Origin: DATDGX01 sp036521875
GTDB lineage: Bacteria; Desulfobacterota; Binatia; Binatales; Binataceae
Direction of reading: 5' to 3'
Length of the DNA stretch: 24,228 bases
Assembly (NCBI GenBank): GCA_036521875.1
Contig: DATDGX010000188.1
Span: 1-24,228, forward strand
The notes under the pieces were generated by a model. The model ran no database searches and was not told where the DNA came from. It was given only the letters and a program-made list of their open reading frames with translations. Made by a program: the position numbers and the translations under genes. The first letter of the stretch is position 1; each line of letters opens with the position of its first letter. Below are positions 6,699-15,030 of the stretch, piece by piece.

Positions 6699-7872
6699 CC
6701 ACGGCCATTTCGGCCTGTTCGGCGGCCGCTACGTCGCTGAGACGCTGATGCCGGCGCTGTTCGAGCTGGAGCAGGCATATAAGGATGCGCGCCGCGATCC
6801 GAAATTTCGCAAAGAGCTGGAGCATCGCTCGCGCGAGTACGTCGGCCGGCCGACGCCGCTTTACTTCGCCGCGAATCTCACCGCCAAGCTCGGCGGCGCG
6901 AAAATTTATCTGAAACGCGAGGACCTCTGCCACACCGGCGCGCACAAGGCGAACAACGCGCTCGGCCAGGCGCTGCTCGCGGTCCGGATGGGCAAGGATC
7001 GAATCACTGCCGAGACCGGCGCGGGACAGCATGGCGTCGCGAGCGCGACGATGGCGGCGCTGCTCCGGCGCGAGTGCGAAGTGTTTATGGGCACGGTCGA
7101 TATCGAGCGGCAATCGCTCAACGTGTTCCGCATGAAACTGCTGGGCGCGAAAGTCACCGCGGTCGATTCCGGAAGCAAGAGCCTCAAGGACGCGCTCAAC
7201 GAGGCGCTGCGCGATTGGACCGCGACGGTGCGCACCACCTACTACCTGGTCGGCTCGACCGCGGGACCGCATCCGTATCCGATGATCGTGCGCGACTTCC
7301 AGTCGGTTATCGGGCGCGAGGCGCGCGGCCAGATCGTCAAGCACGAGGGACGCCTGCCCGACGTGCTGGTCGCGTGCGTCAACGGTGGCTCCAACGCGAT
7401 CGGACTTTTCTATCCGTTCATCAAGGACAAGGACGTGCGCATGATCTGCGTCGAGGCGGGCGGGCTGGGACTTGGCGGCTCGAGCCACGCCGCGACGCTG
7501 TCGCTCGGCACGGTCGGCGTGCTGCACGGAAATCGCAGCTACCTGCTGCAGGACGAGCTCGGGCAGATTCGCGAGACCCATTCCATCGCAGCGGGCCTCG
7601 ACTATCCCGGCGTCGGGCCCGAGCTCAGCTATCTGAAGGAGACCGGCCGTGCCGACTACACCGCGGTCACCGACGTGGAGGCGCTGGAGGCGTTCCGGAC
7701 GCTGTCGGAGAGCGAGGGAATAATTCCGGCGCTCGAAAGCGCGCACGCGATCGCGGCGGCGGTTAAGCTCGCGCCGACGCTGGCGAAGGAACAGATCATG
7801 ATCGTCAACCTGTCCGGACGCGGCGACAAGGACATGCATACCGTCGCGCAAGCATTGGGCGTCACGTTCTGA
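6679..7872 (+). CDS. trpB: Tryptophan synthase beta subunit
   Basis: Condenses indole with serine using pyridoxal phosphate and works as an alpha2-beta2 complex with TrpA. It has 397 residues, typical of TrpB1. The PLP lysine is Lys90 in GAHKANNA, the catalytic glutamate is Glu112 in AETGAGQHG, and the phosphate-binding loop is CVNGGSNA. The start at ATG 6679 lies inside the end of trpF (20-base overlap), which suggests coupling. It is followed by trpA ten bases downstream. Confidence 0.96.
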   Translation: MRSLPDSHGHFGLFGGRYVAETLMPALFELEQAYKDARRDPKFRKELEHRSREYVGRPTPLYFAANLTAKLGGAKIYLKREDLCHTGAHKANNALGQALLAVRMGKDRITAETGAGQHGVASATMAALLRRECEVFMGTVDIERQSLNVFRMKLLGAKVTAVDSGSKSLKDALNEALRDWTATVRTTYYLVGSTAGPHPYPMIVRDFQSVIGREARGQIVKHEGRLPDVLVACVNGGSNAIGLFYPFIKDKDVRMICVEAGGLGLGGSSHAATLSLGTVGVLHGNRSYLLQDELGQIRETHSIAAGLDYPGVGPELSYLKETGRADYTAVTDVEALEAFRTLSESEGIIPALESAHAIAAAVKLAPTLAKEQIMIVNLSGRGDKDMHTVAQALGVTF

Positions 7873-7882
7873 GGATTTCGCA

Positions 7883-8725
7883 ATGGGATCGCGTCGACGA
7901 ATCGCCGCTAAATTTCGTGAGCTTCGCGCGCGCGACGAAGCCGCGCTGATCCCGTTTATCGTCGCCGGCGATCCCGATCTCGATACGACGCGGCGCCTGG
8001 TGCTCGAGCTCGAAGCGCGCGGCGCGGATCTTATCGAGCTGGGCGTTCCGTTCTCGGATCCGATGGCGGACGGGCCGGCGAACCAGCGCGCGTACGGGCG
8101 CGGACTCGGCGCGGGCGCATCGCTCGCGGCGATCCTCGCGATGGTGGGGGAGCTGCGCGAGGAAACCCAAATCCCGATCATCTTGTTCGGCTACTACAAC
8201 CCGATTCTCCACTACGGATGCGAGCGGCTGTGCGCCGACGCGGCGCGCGCCGGTATCGACGGAATTCTCGCGGTCGATTTGCCGCCGGAGGAGAGCGCGG
8301 AGCTGAAGCGGCCCGCGCGCGCCAACGGCATCGACATTATTTATCTGCTCGCGCCGACCACGCCTATCGAGCGCAGCCGCCGAATCGCACAGCAGGCGAG
8401 CGGTTTCCTCTACTACGTCGCGGTGACCGGAGTGACCGGCGCGCGCGACCACGTCGGTGTCGACGTCGGCGCGAAGGTCCGCGAGCTTCGCACGGTGACC
8501 GAGCTGCCGATAGGCGTGGGCTTCGGCATCTCGACTCCCGAGCAGGCGGCAAGCGTCGCACGCTTCGCCGATGCGGTCGTGGTCGGTAGCGCTATCTCGC
8601 TGATGATCGAATCACATCTCAAAACTGGCGACGTGGTCGAATCAGTCGGTAGCATGGTCGAGGCGATGAAAGCCGCGATGCGCGCGGCGCGCGCCGGCGA
8701 ATCGGCAGCGGTGTCAACGAAGTAG
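7883..8725 (+). CDS. trpA: Tryptophan synthase alpha subunit
   Basis: Cleaves indole-3-glycerol phosphate to indole and glyceraldehyde 3-phosphate and channels indole to TrpB. The 280-residue barrel has both catalytic acids, Glu52 in LIELGVPFSDP and Asp63 in MADGP, matching Glu49 and Asp60 of Salmonella. YYNPIL, DLPPEE and GFGIS are typical of the family. A GAGG lies eight bases before ATG 7883. It is the last trp gene; accD follows after 15 bases, keeping the conserved trpBA-accD-folC order. Confidence 0.95.
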   Translation: MGSRRRIAAKFRELRARDEAALIPFIVAGDPDLDTTRRLVLELEARGADLIELGVPFSDPMADGPANQRAYGRGLGAGASLAAILAMVGELREETQIPIILFGYYNPILHYGCERLCADAARAGIDGILAVDLPPEESAELKRPARANGIDIIYLLAPTTPIERSRRIAQQASGFLYYVAVTGVTGARDHVGVDVGAKVRELRTVTELPIGVGFGISTPEQAASVARFADAVVVGSAISLMIESHLKTGDVVESVGSMVEAMKAAMRAARAGESAAVSTK

Positions 8726-8740
8726 GCGTCGTGAAGATCT

Positions 8741-9655
8741 ATGGCTGAGCGCGAACAACGCGAACCCACCGACCGTCCGGGCGACCGTCCGGCCCCTGGG
8801 CCCGAGGCCGACATCTGGTCGAAGTGCACGAGCTGCAAGGAAATTTCGTTCCGCAAGGAAGTGGAGCGCAACCTCAACGTCTGTCCGAAGTGCGGGCATC
8901 ATCAGCGGATCACGGTCTACCAGCGGATCGGCATCACGCTCGACCGCGGCACCTGGCAGGAGATGTTTGCGGAGCTTGCAATCGGCGACCCGCTCAACTT
9001 CGTCGATCTGAGGAGCTACCCCAAGCGGATCGAAAAGGCGCGCGCCGACAGCGGGCGCAATGACGCGGTGGTGGTCGGCGTCGGGAAGATCGAGGAGCGG
9101 CCGGTCGCGCTCGGCGTGATGGATTTCGAGTTCATGGCCGGCAGCATGGGAATCGTGGTGGGCGAGAAGCTCGCGCGGATGTTCGACCTGGCGGTGGCGC
9201 GCAGGCTGCCCGCGATAGTCTTCGTCGCGTCGGGGGGCGCGCGGATGCAGGAAGGCGCGCTGTCGCTGATGCAGATGGCGAAGGTGTCGGCGGCGATCGC
9301 GCGGCTGCGCGACGCGCGGCTGCCATACATTTCCGTGATCACCGATCCGACCACCGGTGGCGTGGCGGCGTCGTTCGCGATGCTCGGTGACCTGAACCTT
9401 GCGGAGCCGGGCGCGCTGTTCCGCTTTGCCGGCCGGCGCGTGGTCGAGCAGACTATCAATCAGCAAGTGGCCGAGGACCCCCAGCGGTCGGAGTTCCTGC
9501 TCGCGCATGGGATGCTCGACGCGATCGTCGCGCGCCATCAGATGAGGTTCACGCTCGGCAGGCTGCTCGCGATGCTCGCTCCAGTTCCCGTCCCGCCGCG
9601 GCGCCGCGTCGAAGCGGGACGTCCTGCGCCCAGCCGCCGCCGCAAGAAGCAATGA
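8741..9655 (+). CDS. accD: Acetyl-CoA carboxylase carboxyltransferase beta subunit
   Basis: Forms malonyl-CoA with AccA by transferring carboxyl from biotin to acetyl-CoA, the first step of fatty acid synthesis. The 304-residue protein has an N-terminal zinc ribbon (Cys29, Cys32, Cys48, Cys51), the DFEFMAGSMG and SGGARMQEG motifs and the closing EPGALFRFAG segment of the crotonase-like carboxyltransferase fold. A Pro/Arg-rich tail of about 25 residues ends the protein. No strong Shine-Dalgarno precedes ATG 8741. Its place after trpA is a conserved gene order in many proteobacteria. Confidence 0.95.
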   Translation: MAEREQREPTDRPGDRPAPGPEADIWSKCTSCKEISFRKEVERNLNVCPKCGHHQRITVYQRIGITLDRGTWQEMFAELAIGDPLNFVDLRSYPKRIEKARADSGRNDAVVVGVGKIEERPVALGVMDFEFMAGSMGIVVGEKLARMFDLAVARRLPAIVFVASGGARMQEGALSLMQMAKVSAAIARLRDARLPYISVITDPTTGGVAASFAMLGDLNLAEPGALFRFAGRRVVEQTINQQVAEDPQRSEFLLAHGMLDAIVARHQMRFTLGRLLAMLAPVPVPPRRRVEAGRPAPSRRRKKQ

Positions 9656-9682
9656 AGGAAGAGCGCGGGCCGATCGCCAATC

Positions 9683-9711
9683 TTTCCACACCGCGCGCGC
9701 GCCGGTAGACT
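9683..9711 (+). promoter_or_regulatory. Possible internal promoter before folC
   Basis: TTTCCA (9683-9688) and TAGACT (9706-9711) are each 4/6 matches to the sigma-70 boxes with a 17-bp spacer. TAGACT ends nine bases before ATG 9721, and no Shine-Dalgarno is present, so transcripts from here might be leaderless. This is the longest gap (65 bp) inside the operon. Confidence 0.35.
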
Positions 9712-9720
9712 TTTTCCCGC

Positions 9721-11037
9721 ATGGAAGTGGAACGTCTCACCAAGACTCTCGACTGGCTTTACGCGCTCGAAACGCGCGGCGAAATCTACAAGCTGGAACG
9801 GACCGAGGCGGCTCTCGCGTTGATCGGCAACCCGCAGCGCAAGTTGCGCGCGGTTCATATCGCGGGCACCAAGGGTAAGGGGTCGGTCGCTGCGATGCTT
9901 GATAGCTGCCTCCGCGCGGCGGGCTATCGATGCGGTCTGTATACCAGCCCGCACTTGGTGCATCTCTCGGAGCGCACGCGAATCGACGGCGTCGAAATGC
10001 CGGCCGAGCAGATGTTCGCGTACATCGAGCGGCTCCGCGACCTTTACGATCGCGCCGGCCTCGCGCTCACTTTCTTCGAGTTTACGGTCGCGATGATGTT
10101 CCTCTACTTCGCCGAGGAGGGCGTCGACCTCGCGGTTATCGAAGTCGGACTCGGCGGCCGGCTCGACTCGACCAACGTGATCACGCCGATGCTCAGCGTG
10201 ATAACGCCGATCGGCTTCGACCACATGGAGTACCTGGGCTACACGATAACATCGATCGCCGGCGAGAAGGGCGGAATCATCAAGCCCGGGGTGCCGGTCG
10301 TGATCGGAGCGCGCGAGCCCGACGCGCGCGTGACGCTCACCTCGATTGCGGCGCAGCGCCAGAGTGCGGTGCGCCTAATCGATCGCGACTTTTCCTACCG
10401 CTCGCACGCCCCGGCGCATCGGCTCGACTATCGCGGCCTCGGCATGGAGCTTCACGACGTCGAGCTCGGGCTGGCGGGGCCGTTCCAGCACGAGAACGCC
10501 GCCATCGCGCTCGCCACGCTCGAGGCGATGCGCGCGCAGGGCATCGCGATCGGTGAGGATGCGATTCGCCGAGGCCTCAGCGAGGTGTACTGGCCGGGCC
10601 GCTTCGACGTGGTGTCGAAGCAGCCGCTGGTGATTCTCGATTGCGCGCACAACGAGCTCAGCATCGCGGCGCTGCTGGAGACGCTCGAGGTCGAGCTGGG
10701 GCCGATGGTCAAGCCGCGCCTGGTGTTTGGATGCCAGGCCACCAAGGAGTGGCAGAAGATGGCCGCGATGCTGGCGCCGCGCATCCGCGACGTGACGCTG
10801 ACGCGCGCCCAGCCCAAGCGCCCACTCGAGCCGGAAAGCCTGCTCGCGGAATTTGCCCCGCACGTGCCGGCACGGGTCGAGCGCGATCCGGCGCGCGCGG
10901 TCGAGCGGGTGATTGCGGAAAGCGGCCCTCAAGACGTGGTGCTGGTGACCGGATCGGTGTATCTTATCGGCGAAGTATACGCGTACTTTTTGGCCCGCGA
11001 TGGGCGCACAGGTTTGTTTCCTGAAGCACGCGATTAA
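9721..11037 (+). CDS. folC: Folylpolyglutamate synthase / dihydrofolate synthase
   Basis: Adds glutamate to dihydropteroate or to folates in an ATP-dependent ligase reaction of the Mur ligase fold. The 438 residues include the P-loop GTKGKGS (49-55), LYTSPHL, GLGGRLDSTNV, the FDHMEYLG motif and LDCAHN at the start of the C-terminal domain. The N-terminus up to KLRAVHIAGT is of normal length. There is no ribosome site before ATG 9721. The 3' end overlaps lptD by 38 bases. Whether both activities are present cannot be read from sequence alone. Confidence 0.94.
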   Translation: MEVERLTKTLDWLYALETRGEIYKLERTEAALALIGNPQRKLRAVHIAGTKGKGSVAAMLDSCLRAAGYRCGLYTSPHLVHLSERTRIDGVEMPAEQMFAYIERLRDLYDRAGLALTFFEFTVAMMFLYFAEEGVDLAVIEVGLGGRLDSTNVITPMLSVITPIGFDHMEYLGYTITSIAGEKGGIIKPGVPVVIGAREPDARVTLTSIAAQRQSAVRLIDRDFSYRSHAPAHRLDYRGLGMELHDVELGLAGPFQHENAAIALATLEAMRAQGIAIGEDAIRRGLSEVYWPGRFDVVSKQPLVILDCAHNELSIAALLETLEVELGPMVKPRLVFGCQATKEWQKMAAMLAPRIRDVTLTRAQPKRPLEPESLLAEFAPHVPARVERDPARAVERVIAESGPQDVVLVTGSVYLIGEVYAYFLARDGRTGLFPEARD

Positions 11038-13627
11038 ATCGTTAACGCTCGGCATAATCGCCGCGATGTTCTGTCTAGGCGCCGCCGCGTCCGCCTGGTG
11101 CGCCCAGCAGCAGCAAAAGGGGCCCTTGCTGCCGCCCTCGGTCCACGCGGAGCACGAAGAGCCCGTCAACGTCACCGGCAAGGAAACGATTTACGATTCC
11201 AAGACCGACACCTATATCGTGCGCGGCGATGCGGTCATGACCCAGGGTCCCACCATACTCAAGGCCGACGAGATCCAGGTGATGCGCGATCAGCGCTCGG
11301 CGCACGCGGTCGGCCACGTCCATCTTATCGATCCTGAGCTGGAGCTGTGGGCGAGCGAGGCCAAGATCAACATCGTGACGGAAACCCTCGAGCTGTGGGA
11401 CGCCAAAGTCGTTGCCAAGAAAGACACCTACCATCTCGAGGGCAAGAAGATCACCAAGCAGGAAGGCCAGCACTACCTCATCGAGCACGGCTTTTTCACG
11501 ACTTGCGGAGACAAGGGCACTCCCGACTGGGCGGTCACTGCCGATAGTATGGACGTGAACGTCGGCAGCAGCGGGGTCGCGCGCGGCGCGGGGGTGAACA
11601 TCCTTGGCTATCAGGTCCTGAAGCTGCCGTGGGCAGAGTTTCCTGCAGCCACTGATCGTCACAGCGGCTTCCTGAGCGGCCGTGAGGGCGAGTCGGGGTT
11701 GCGCGGCTTCCAGTGGCTGCAGCCATACTACATCGACATCAACAAGAGCTCTGATGTGACCGTGGCGGCCGATGTCGAGACCTCGCAGCGAATCGGCGGA
11801 CTCGGCGAGTACCGGCTGACCAATGGCCCGGACGACTACCTGTGGACGGACGCCGCTTTCTATGACGAGTCGATCCGTTCCGCGTCGAACCGCGAAGGCG
11901 ACATCGTCGACAATCAGATCGCCGACCCCCACATCCCGGTAGATCGCTATGGCCTGATAGGCATGATGCGCCAGCATCTCACGCCCGACCTGATGATCTA
12001 CGGCGACGCGGTGTCGGTGAGCGACAGTCTCTATCTGCGCGAGATGGACGTGTGGACATTGTCGCGCGGATTTGGGAGCAACTTCGGCTCGCTGCGCAAC
12101 GCGCCTGCGGATTTCGGGTTGCTCGACGAATATGAAAACGGCTACGCGCAGCTGGGAGGCGTCTGGAACCAGGATCTGATCCAGCCGCAGAGTTTCGCGC
12201 TGCAGCGGCTGCCCGATCTTACGATCAACGGCCGCACCGAACTACTGAACAATTTTGCGTTCCTCGACTACAACGCCGAGGCGGTCGATTTCTACCGCTA
12301 CCAGGGCGTCGACGGCCTGCGCATGACCGCGAACCCCAAGGTGACGGTGCCGTGGCGATTCGGCGACTATGCTTACGGCTACTTTGCCGCAGGCAGCTAC
12401 GCGAGCGGCTACGATACCTCGGGCTCCGACGTTGTTGTCACGCCGGTCGGAACCTTCACCTCCACGTGCAAGGGCGGCAAACCATGCAACATGTTGCTGT
12501 ACAACAACGCCCTCTCGCTCGGCCCGGACACCAACCACGACAGAATCCAGGGCAGCACGGTTCCCTATGCGCAAGCGGGAATCTCCACCATCGTCGATCG
12601 CGTCTGGGACGTGAACTGGGGCAGTATCGAGAAGCTCAAGAACACTATCGAACCATTTGCGAACTATGCGTTCGTTCCGCGCATTAACCAGGGAAGCCTG
12701 CCGCTGTTCGACCAGACCGACCGCATCAATTCGCGGAGTCTGGTTACTTATGGCGTCACCACGCGCTTGTTCGCGCGCATGAGCCGCCAGGAGCCGGAGG
12801 AGGACGAGAACTCCTTCGAGCCGAGCGGACAGGAAGCGGAAGAGAATGCGAGCGCGCCGCCTCCGATGTCGGAGAACGCGCCCGATTCTGCCATCGGTCC
12901 GTATAATGGCCAGAGCGAGCCGGGAGGGGCGCTCGCTCCCACCGGCGCGACGACCTACAGCAACGGCAATGAGGTCCAGGAGCTGGCGCAGCTCACGCTG
13001 CAGCAGGCGTACGACACCAGCCACGCGGTCGCGCTCAACGGATCGCAGATTTCCGATATCGAGGGATTGCTGAACGTCTATCCGACCAAGATCGCATCGC
13101 TTGGCGCCCAGCTCGACTACAATCCCAGTTCCAGCTCGGCGCCGAACACCCGCGGCGGCATCAGCCTTGCGAGCGTGTCGCTGAACTTTCAGCCGCCGTG
13201 GTCCGACACCAAGTCGAAGCTCTTCATGGGCAGGGCGGTTGCAGGCTCGTTCCTGCAGATGGCGTACAGCTACGTAGGCCCCAACGACGCCGTTCAGAAA
13301 AGCACCACCAAAAACGGCAGCCAGTTCATGTCGCTGCGCGCTTACACCGACGTGCTCGATCAGGTGGGCGTGTATGTCGCGCCCAGCTACGACTTCGCTT
13401 CTTCCCAGCTGCTTGAAGCTGAGTACGGAGTGCGGCTCAAATCGAGCTGCGACTGCTGGGCGGCCGACTTCGGCCTGACTCAGTCGTACAATCCCGACGA
13501 GGTCCAGTTCCAGTTCCAGCTCACCCTCGGTGGCCTCGGCTCGGTCGGCCAGACTCCGTTCGGCCGCAATCCATTCCAGCAGATGGGCCTCGCCGGGCAG
13601 CCGACCGGCGTCCTTCCGAGATACTAG
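11000..13627 (+). CDS. lptD: LPS-assembly outer membrane protein
   Basis: Inserts lipopolysaccharide into the outer leaflet together with LptE. The 875 residues start with a signal peptide (core about 14-32, likely cut after ASA at 30-32). An N-terminal LptA/OstA-like jellyroll (about 50-180) comes next, then a long beta-barrel rich in aromatic residues that ends with a terminal strand. Cys34, Cys169, Cys817 and Cys819 match the four disulfide cysteines of E. coli LptD in position, but the adjacent CC pair is CDC here. Cys490 and Cys496 form an extra pair. Residues about 597-656 are an acidic, Pro/Ser-rich insertion. The start overlaps folC by 38 bases; a later ATG at 11066 would destroy the signal peptide. 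Confidence 0.88.
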   Translation: MGAQVCFLKHAIKSLTLGIIAAMFCLGAAASAWCAQQQQKGPLLPPSVHAEHEEPVNVTGKETIYDSKTDTYIVRGDAVMTQGPTILKADEIQVMRDQRSAHAVGHVHLIDPELELWASEAKINIVTETLELWDAKVVAKKDTYHLEGKKITKQEGQHYLIEHGFFTTCGDKGTPDWAVTADSMDVNVGSSGVARGAGVNILGYQVLKLPWAEFPAATDRHSGFLSGREGESGLRGFQWLQPYYIDINKSSDVTVAADVETSQRIGGLGEYRLTNGPDDYLWTDAAFYDESIRSASNREGDIVDNQIADPHIPVDRYGLIGMMRQHLTPDLMIYGDAVSVSDSLYLREMDVWTLSRGFGSNFGSLRNAPADFGLLDEYENGYAQLGGVWNQDLIQPQSFALQRLPDLTINGRTELLNNFAFLDYNAEAVDFYRYQGVDGLRMTANPKVTVPWRFGDYAYGYFAAGSYASGYDTSGSDVVVTPVGTFTSTCKGGKPCNMLLYNNALSLGPDTNHDRIQGSTVPYAQAGISTIVDRVWDVNWGSIEKLKNTIEPFANYAFVPRINQGSLPLFDQTDRINSRSLVTYGVTTRLFARMSRQEPEEDENSFEPSGQEAEENASAPPPMSENAPDSAIGPYNGQSEPGGALAPTGATTYSNGNEVQELAQLTLQQAYDTSHAVALNGSQISDIEGLLNVYPTKIASLGAQLDYNPSSSSAPNTRGGISLASVSLNFQPPWSDTKSKLFMGRAVAGSFLQMAYSYVGPNDAVQKSTTKNGSQFMSLRAYTDVLDQVGVYVAPSYDFASSQLLEAEYGVRLKSSCDCWAADFGLTQSYNPDEVQFQFQLTLGGLGSVGQTPFGRNPFQQMGLAGQPTGVLPRY

Positions 13628-13680
13628 TTCGCGATTTTTCAGCGCTGCCGAAGCGCCCGCGCCGCATCAGAAATCGCGAA
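13628..13680. terminator. Bidirectional terminator between lptD and the UbiA gene
   Basis: TTCGCGATTT (13628-13637) pairs perfectly with AAATCGCGAA (13671-13680), with a nested stem GCGCT/AGCGC (13642-13646/13652-13656). It lies exactly between two convergent genes. A short T run (13635-13639) is part of the left arm. Confidence 0.6.
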
Positions 13681-13683
13681 GCA

Positions 13684-14550
13684 TTAGAAATAAAGAAGCG
13701 CGATGTCAGTAGCGATCCACAGCACCACTGCGGCCAGAAGCTGTCGATCGCTCAGCAGCAGACGCGCCGGATCGCCGCCCTCGTTGTGCTCGTCGATCAG
13801 ATACAGGTAGCGCAGGATTCCGAACGCTACGAACGGCACCGTCAGATACAGATGCGAGGTGCCCAGCTTTACCTCGACCTCGGCCGATGCCGTGTAGATC
13901 ATGTAGCTGACCAGCGTCGCGCCCGCGACGATCGAGATCATCTGGTCGATCAGCCTGACGCTGTATTGCCCGAGCGCGCTGCGATGCGCACCGGCGCCGT
14001 CGCCCAGCGCGATCAGCTCGTGGCGCCGGCGCGCCAGCACCAGGAGCAGTGCCAGCACGAAGGTGATGAAGATCAGCCACGGCGAGACCTCGGCGTCGAT
14101 CGCGACTCCGCCCGCATACGCGCGCAGCACAAAACCGATCGCGACCGTTATCACGTCGGCCACCACGATTCGCTTCGCGTAGAGCGAGTAGCCGAACTGG
14201 ATAGCCGCATACAACGCCGCGATTCCGACGAACGCCAACCCCAGCGCGGCGCTCAGCGCAAACGCGATCGCACCCAGCACCACCGCCATCGCGACCGCCG
14301 TCCCTACGCTCAGATCGCCGCGCGCCAGCGGCCGGTCGCGCTTCTCCGGGTTGAGCCGGTCCGCCTCGCGATCGGAGATGTCGTTCAGCACGTAGCCCGC
14401 GCTGGATAGCGCGCAGAACGCGACCAGCGCGATGATCGCAAGCGCGAAATCGTGCGCGACGAACAAGCGATGGCTGAACACCAGCGCCGCGAGCACCAGC
14501 CCGTTCTTGATCCACTGGTAGGGACGAGCGAGCTTGAGCATCGCACGCAT
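13684..14550 (-). CDS. UbiA-family prenyltransferase, probable decaprenyl-phosphate phosphoribosyltransferase
   Basis: A polytopic membrane enzyme with about eight or nine helices. It carries the first Asp-rich motif as NDISDREADRLNP followed by EKRDRPLA, which is typical of the phosphoribosyl-transferring branch (Rv3806c type) that makes decaprenylphosphoryl-phosphoribose. The second motif reads DVITVAIGFVLRAYAGG. The product feeds arabinose donor formation in mycobacteria, and homologues occur in other phyla. ATG at 14550-14548 is preceded by a strong GGGGGAGG, giving 288 residues; an upstream ATG at 14586 would add 12. No epimerase genes (dprE1/dprE2) are visible nearby. A different prenyl-acceptor chemistry cannot be excluded. 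Confidence 0.78.
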   Translation of the reverse strand: MRAMLKLARPYQWIKNGLVLAALVFSHRLFVAHDFALAIIALVAFCALSSAGYVLNDISDREADRLNPEKRDRPLARGDLSVGTAVAMAVVLGAIAFALSAALGLAFVGIAALYAAIQFGYSLYAKRIVVADVITVAIGFVLRAYAGGVAIDAEVSPWLIFITFVLALLLVLARRRHELIALGDGAGAHRSALGQYSVRLIDQMISIVAGATLVSYMIYTASAEVEVKLGTSHLYLTVPFVAFGILRYLYLIDEHNEGGDPARLLLSDRQLLAAVVLWIATDIALLYF

Positions 14551-14701
14551 CGGTCCCCGCCTCCCCCTTGGCGCCGCGGCATTCATCGCAGATGTTTGTA
14601 CAGGCGCGCGCTTGCAACGCGCAAGACGGTTCTCCGCCGGCGCGCGTTCGGTTGGCGGTGCGGGCTTTGCTCACCGATACCGCGTCAAGCGCAAGAATCT
14701 C

Positions 14702-14729
14702 TTGACTTATTTATCTACAAGATGTAGAT
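14702..14729 (+). promoter_or_regulatory. TTGACT box with overlapping inverted repeat, possible operator
   Basis: TTGACT (14702-14707) resembles a -35 box. Five bases later ATCTACA (14713-14719), three bases, and TGTAGAT (14723-14729) form a perfect 7-bp inverted repeat that would lie in the spacer of a promoter. TACA/TGTA half-sites are known for BlaI/CopY-type repressors; that link is only a resemblance. No good -10 box is present at the ideal distance (TAGATG at 14725-14730 is a 3/6 match). Confidence 0.4.
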
Positions 14730-14763
14730 GGTAGATTAGGCGCGAGCGAGCGCGTCCTAGAGA

Positions 14764-14819
14764 GGGGCGGAAGAGTGCCGGAGCGGGCAACGCAGCGCCG
14801 AGGGCGCGAAAAATCCGCC
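14764..14819 (+). ncRNA. Possible structured RNA element
   Basis: GGCGGA (14766-14771) pairs with TCCGCC (14814-14819). Inside are a tight hairpin GCGCC-GAG-GGCGC (14795-14807) and a short stem around 14778-14786. It lies downstream of the TTGACT box and upstream of the kinase gene. The sequence does not match any riboswitch consensus I know. Stems of this kind can arise by chance in GC-rich DNA. Confidence 0.2.
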
Positions 14820-14993
14820 GCCGCATGATGATTCCAGCGAGCGGCGCTAGTTGTCTGCTTCGGGTTCTTCCTGATTCGCCCGCACCAGTATTTCCCCGCC
14901 TGACCCCGAACTGGATCGAGAACTCAATCTTTTCTGTCCCGAGCACACCGCCTGTTGCGGGCGCGCTCTCCGATTTCAAGCCGTCAGCTTCGC

Positions 14994-15022
14994 TTGACGT
15001 GCGCGCCGATCCGTAAAACAGT
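14994..15022 (+). promoter_or_regulatory. Possible promoter of the kinase gene
   Basis: TTGACG (14994-14999) is followed by an AT-rich TAAAACAGT (15014-15022) ending eight bases before ATG 15031. The spacing is short (14 bp) for the best -10 match, so this is tentative. No Shine-Dalgarno lies before the ATG. Confidence 0.3.
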
Positions 15023-15030
15023 ACGCGTCG

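Larger units (their letters stand above)
14551..15030. other. Long intergenic region with operator-like and RNA-like structure
   Basis: About 480 bp without a convincing gene. It holds a TTGACT box and inverted repeat (14702-14729), a set of nested GC stems (14764-14819) and a possible promoter just before the next gene (14994-15022). A 63-codon frame at 14825-15016 is present but has no ribosome site or recognisable features. Confidence 0.5.

Noticed and set aside
14764..14819. Known riboswitch in the 14.7-kb intergenic region
   Set aside because: Compared by eye with glycine, SAH, TPP, c-di-GMP and RNase P or SRP signatures; none fits.
14825..15016. 63-codon plus-strand frame in the long intergenic region
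   Set aside because: It has no ribosome site and a Pro/Ser-rich product without features, and is flanked by likely regulatory sequence.
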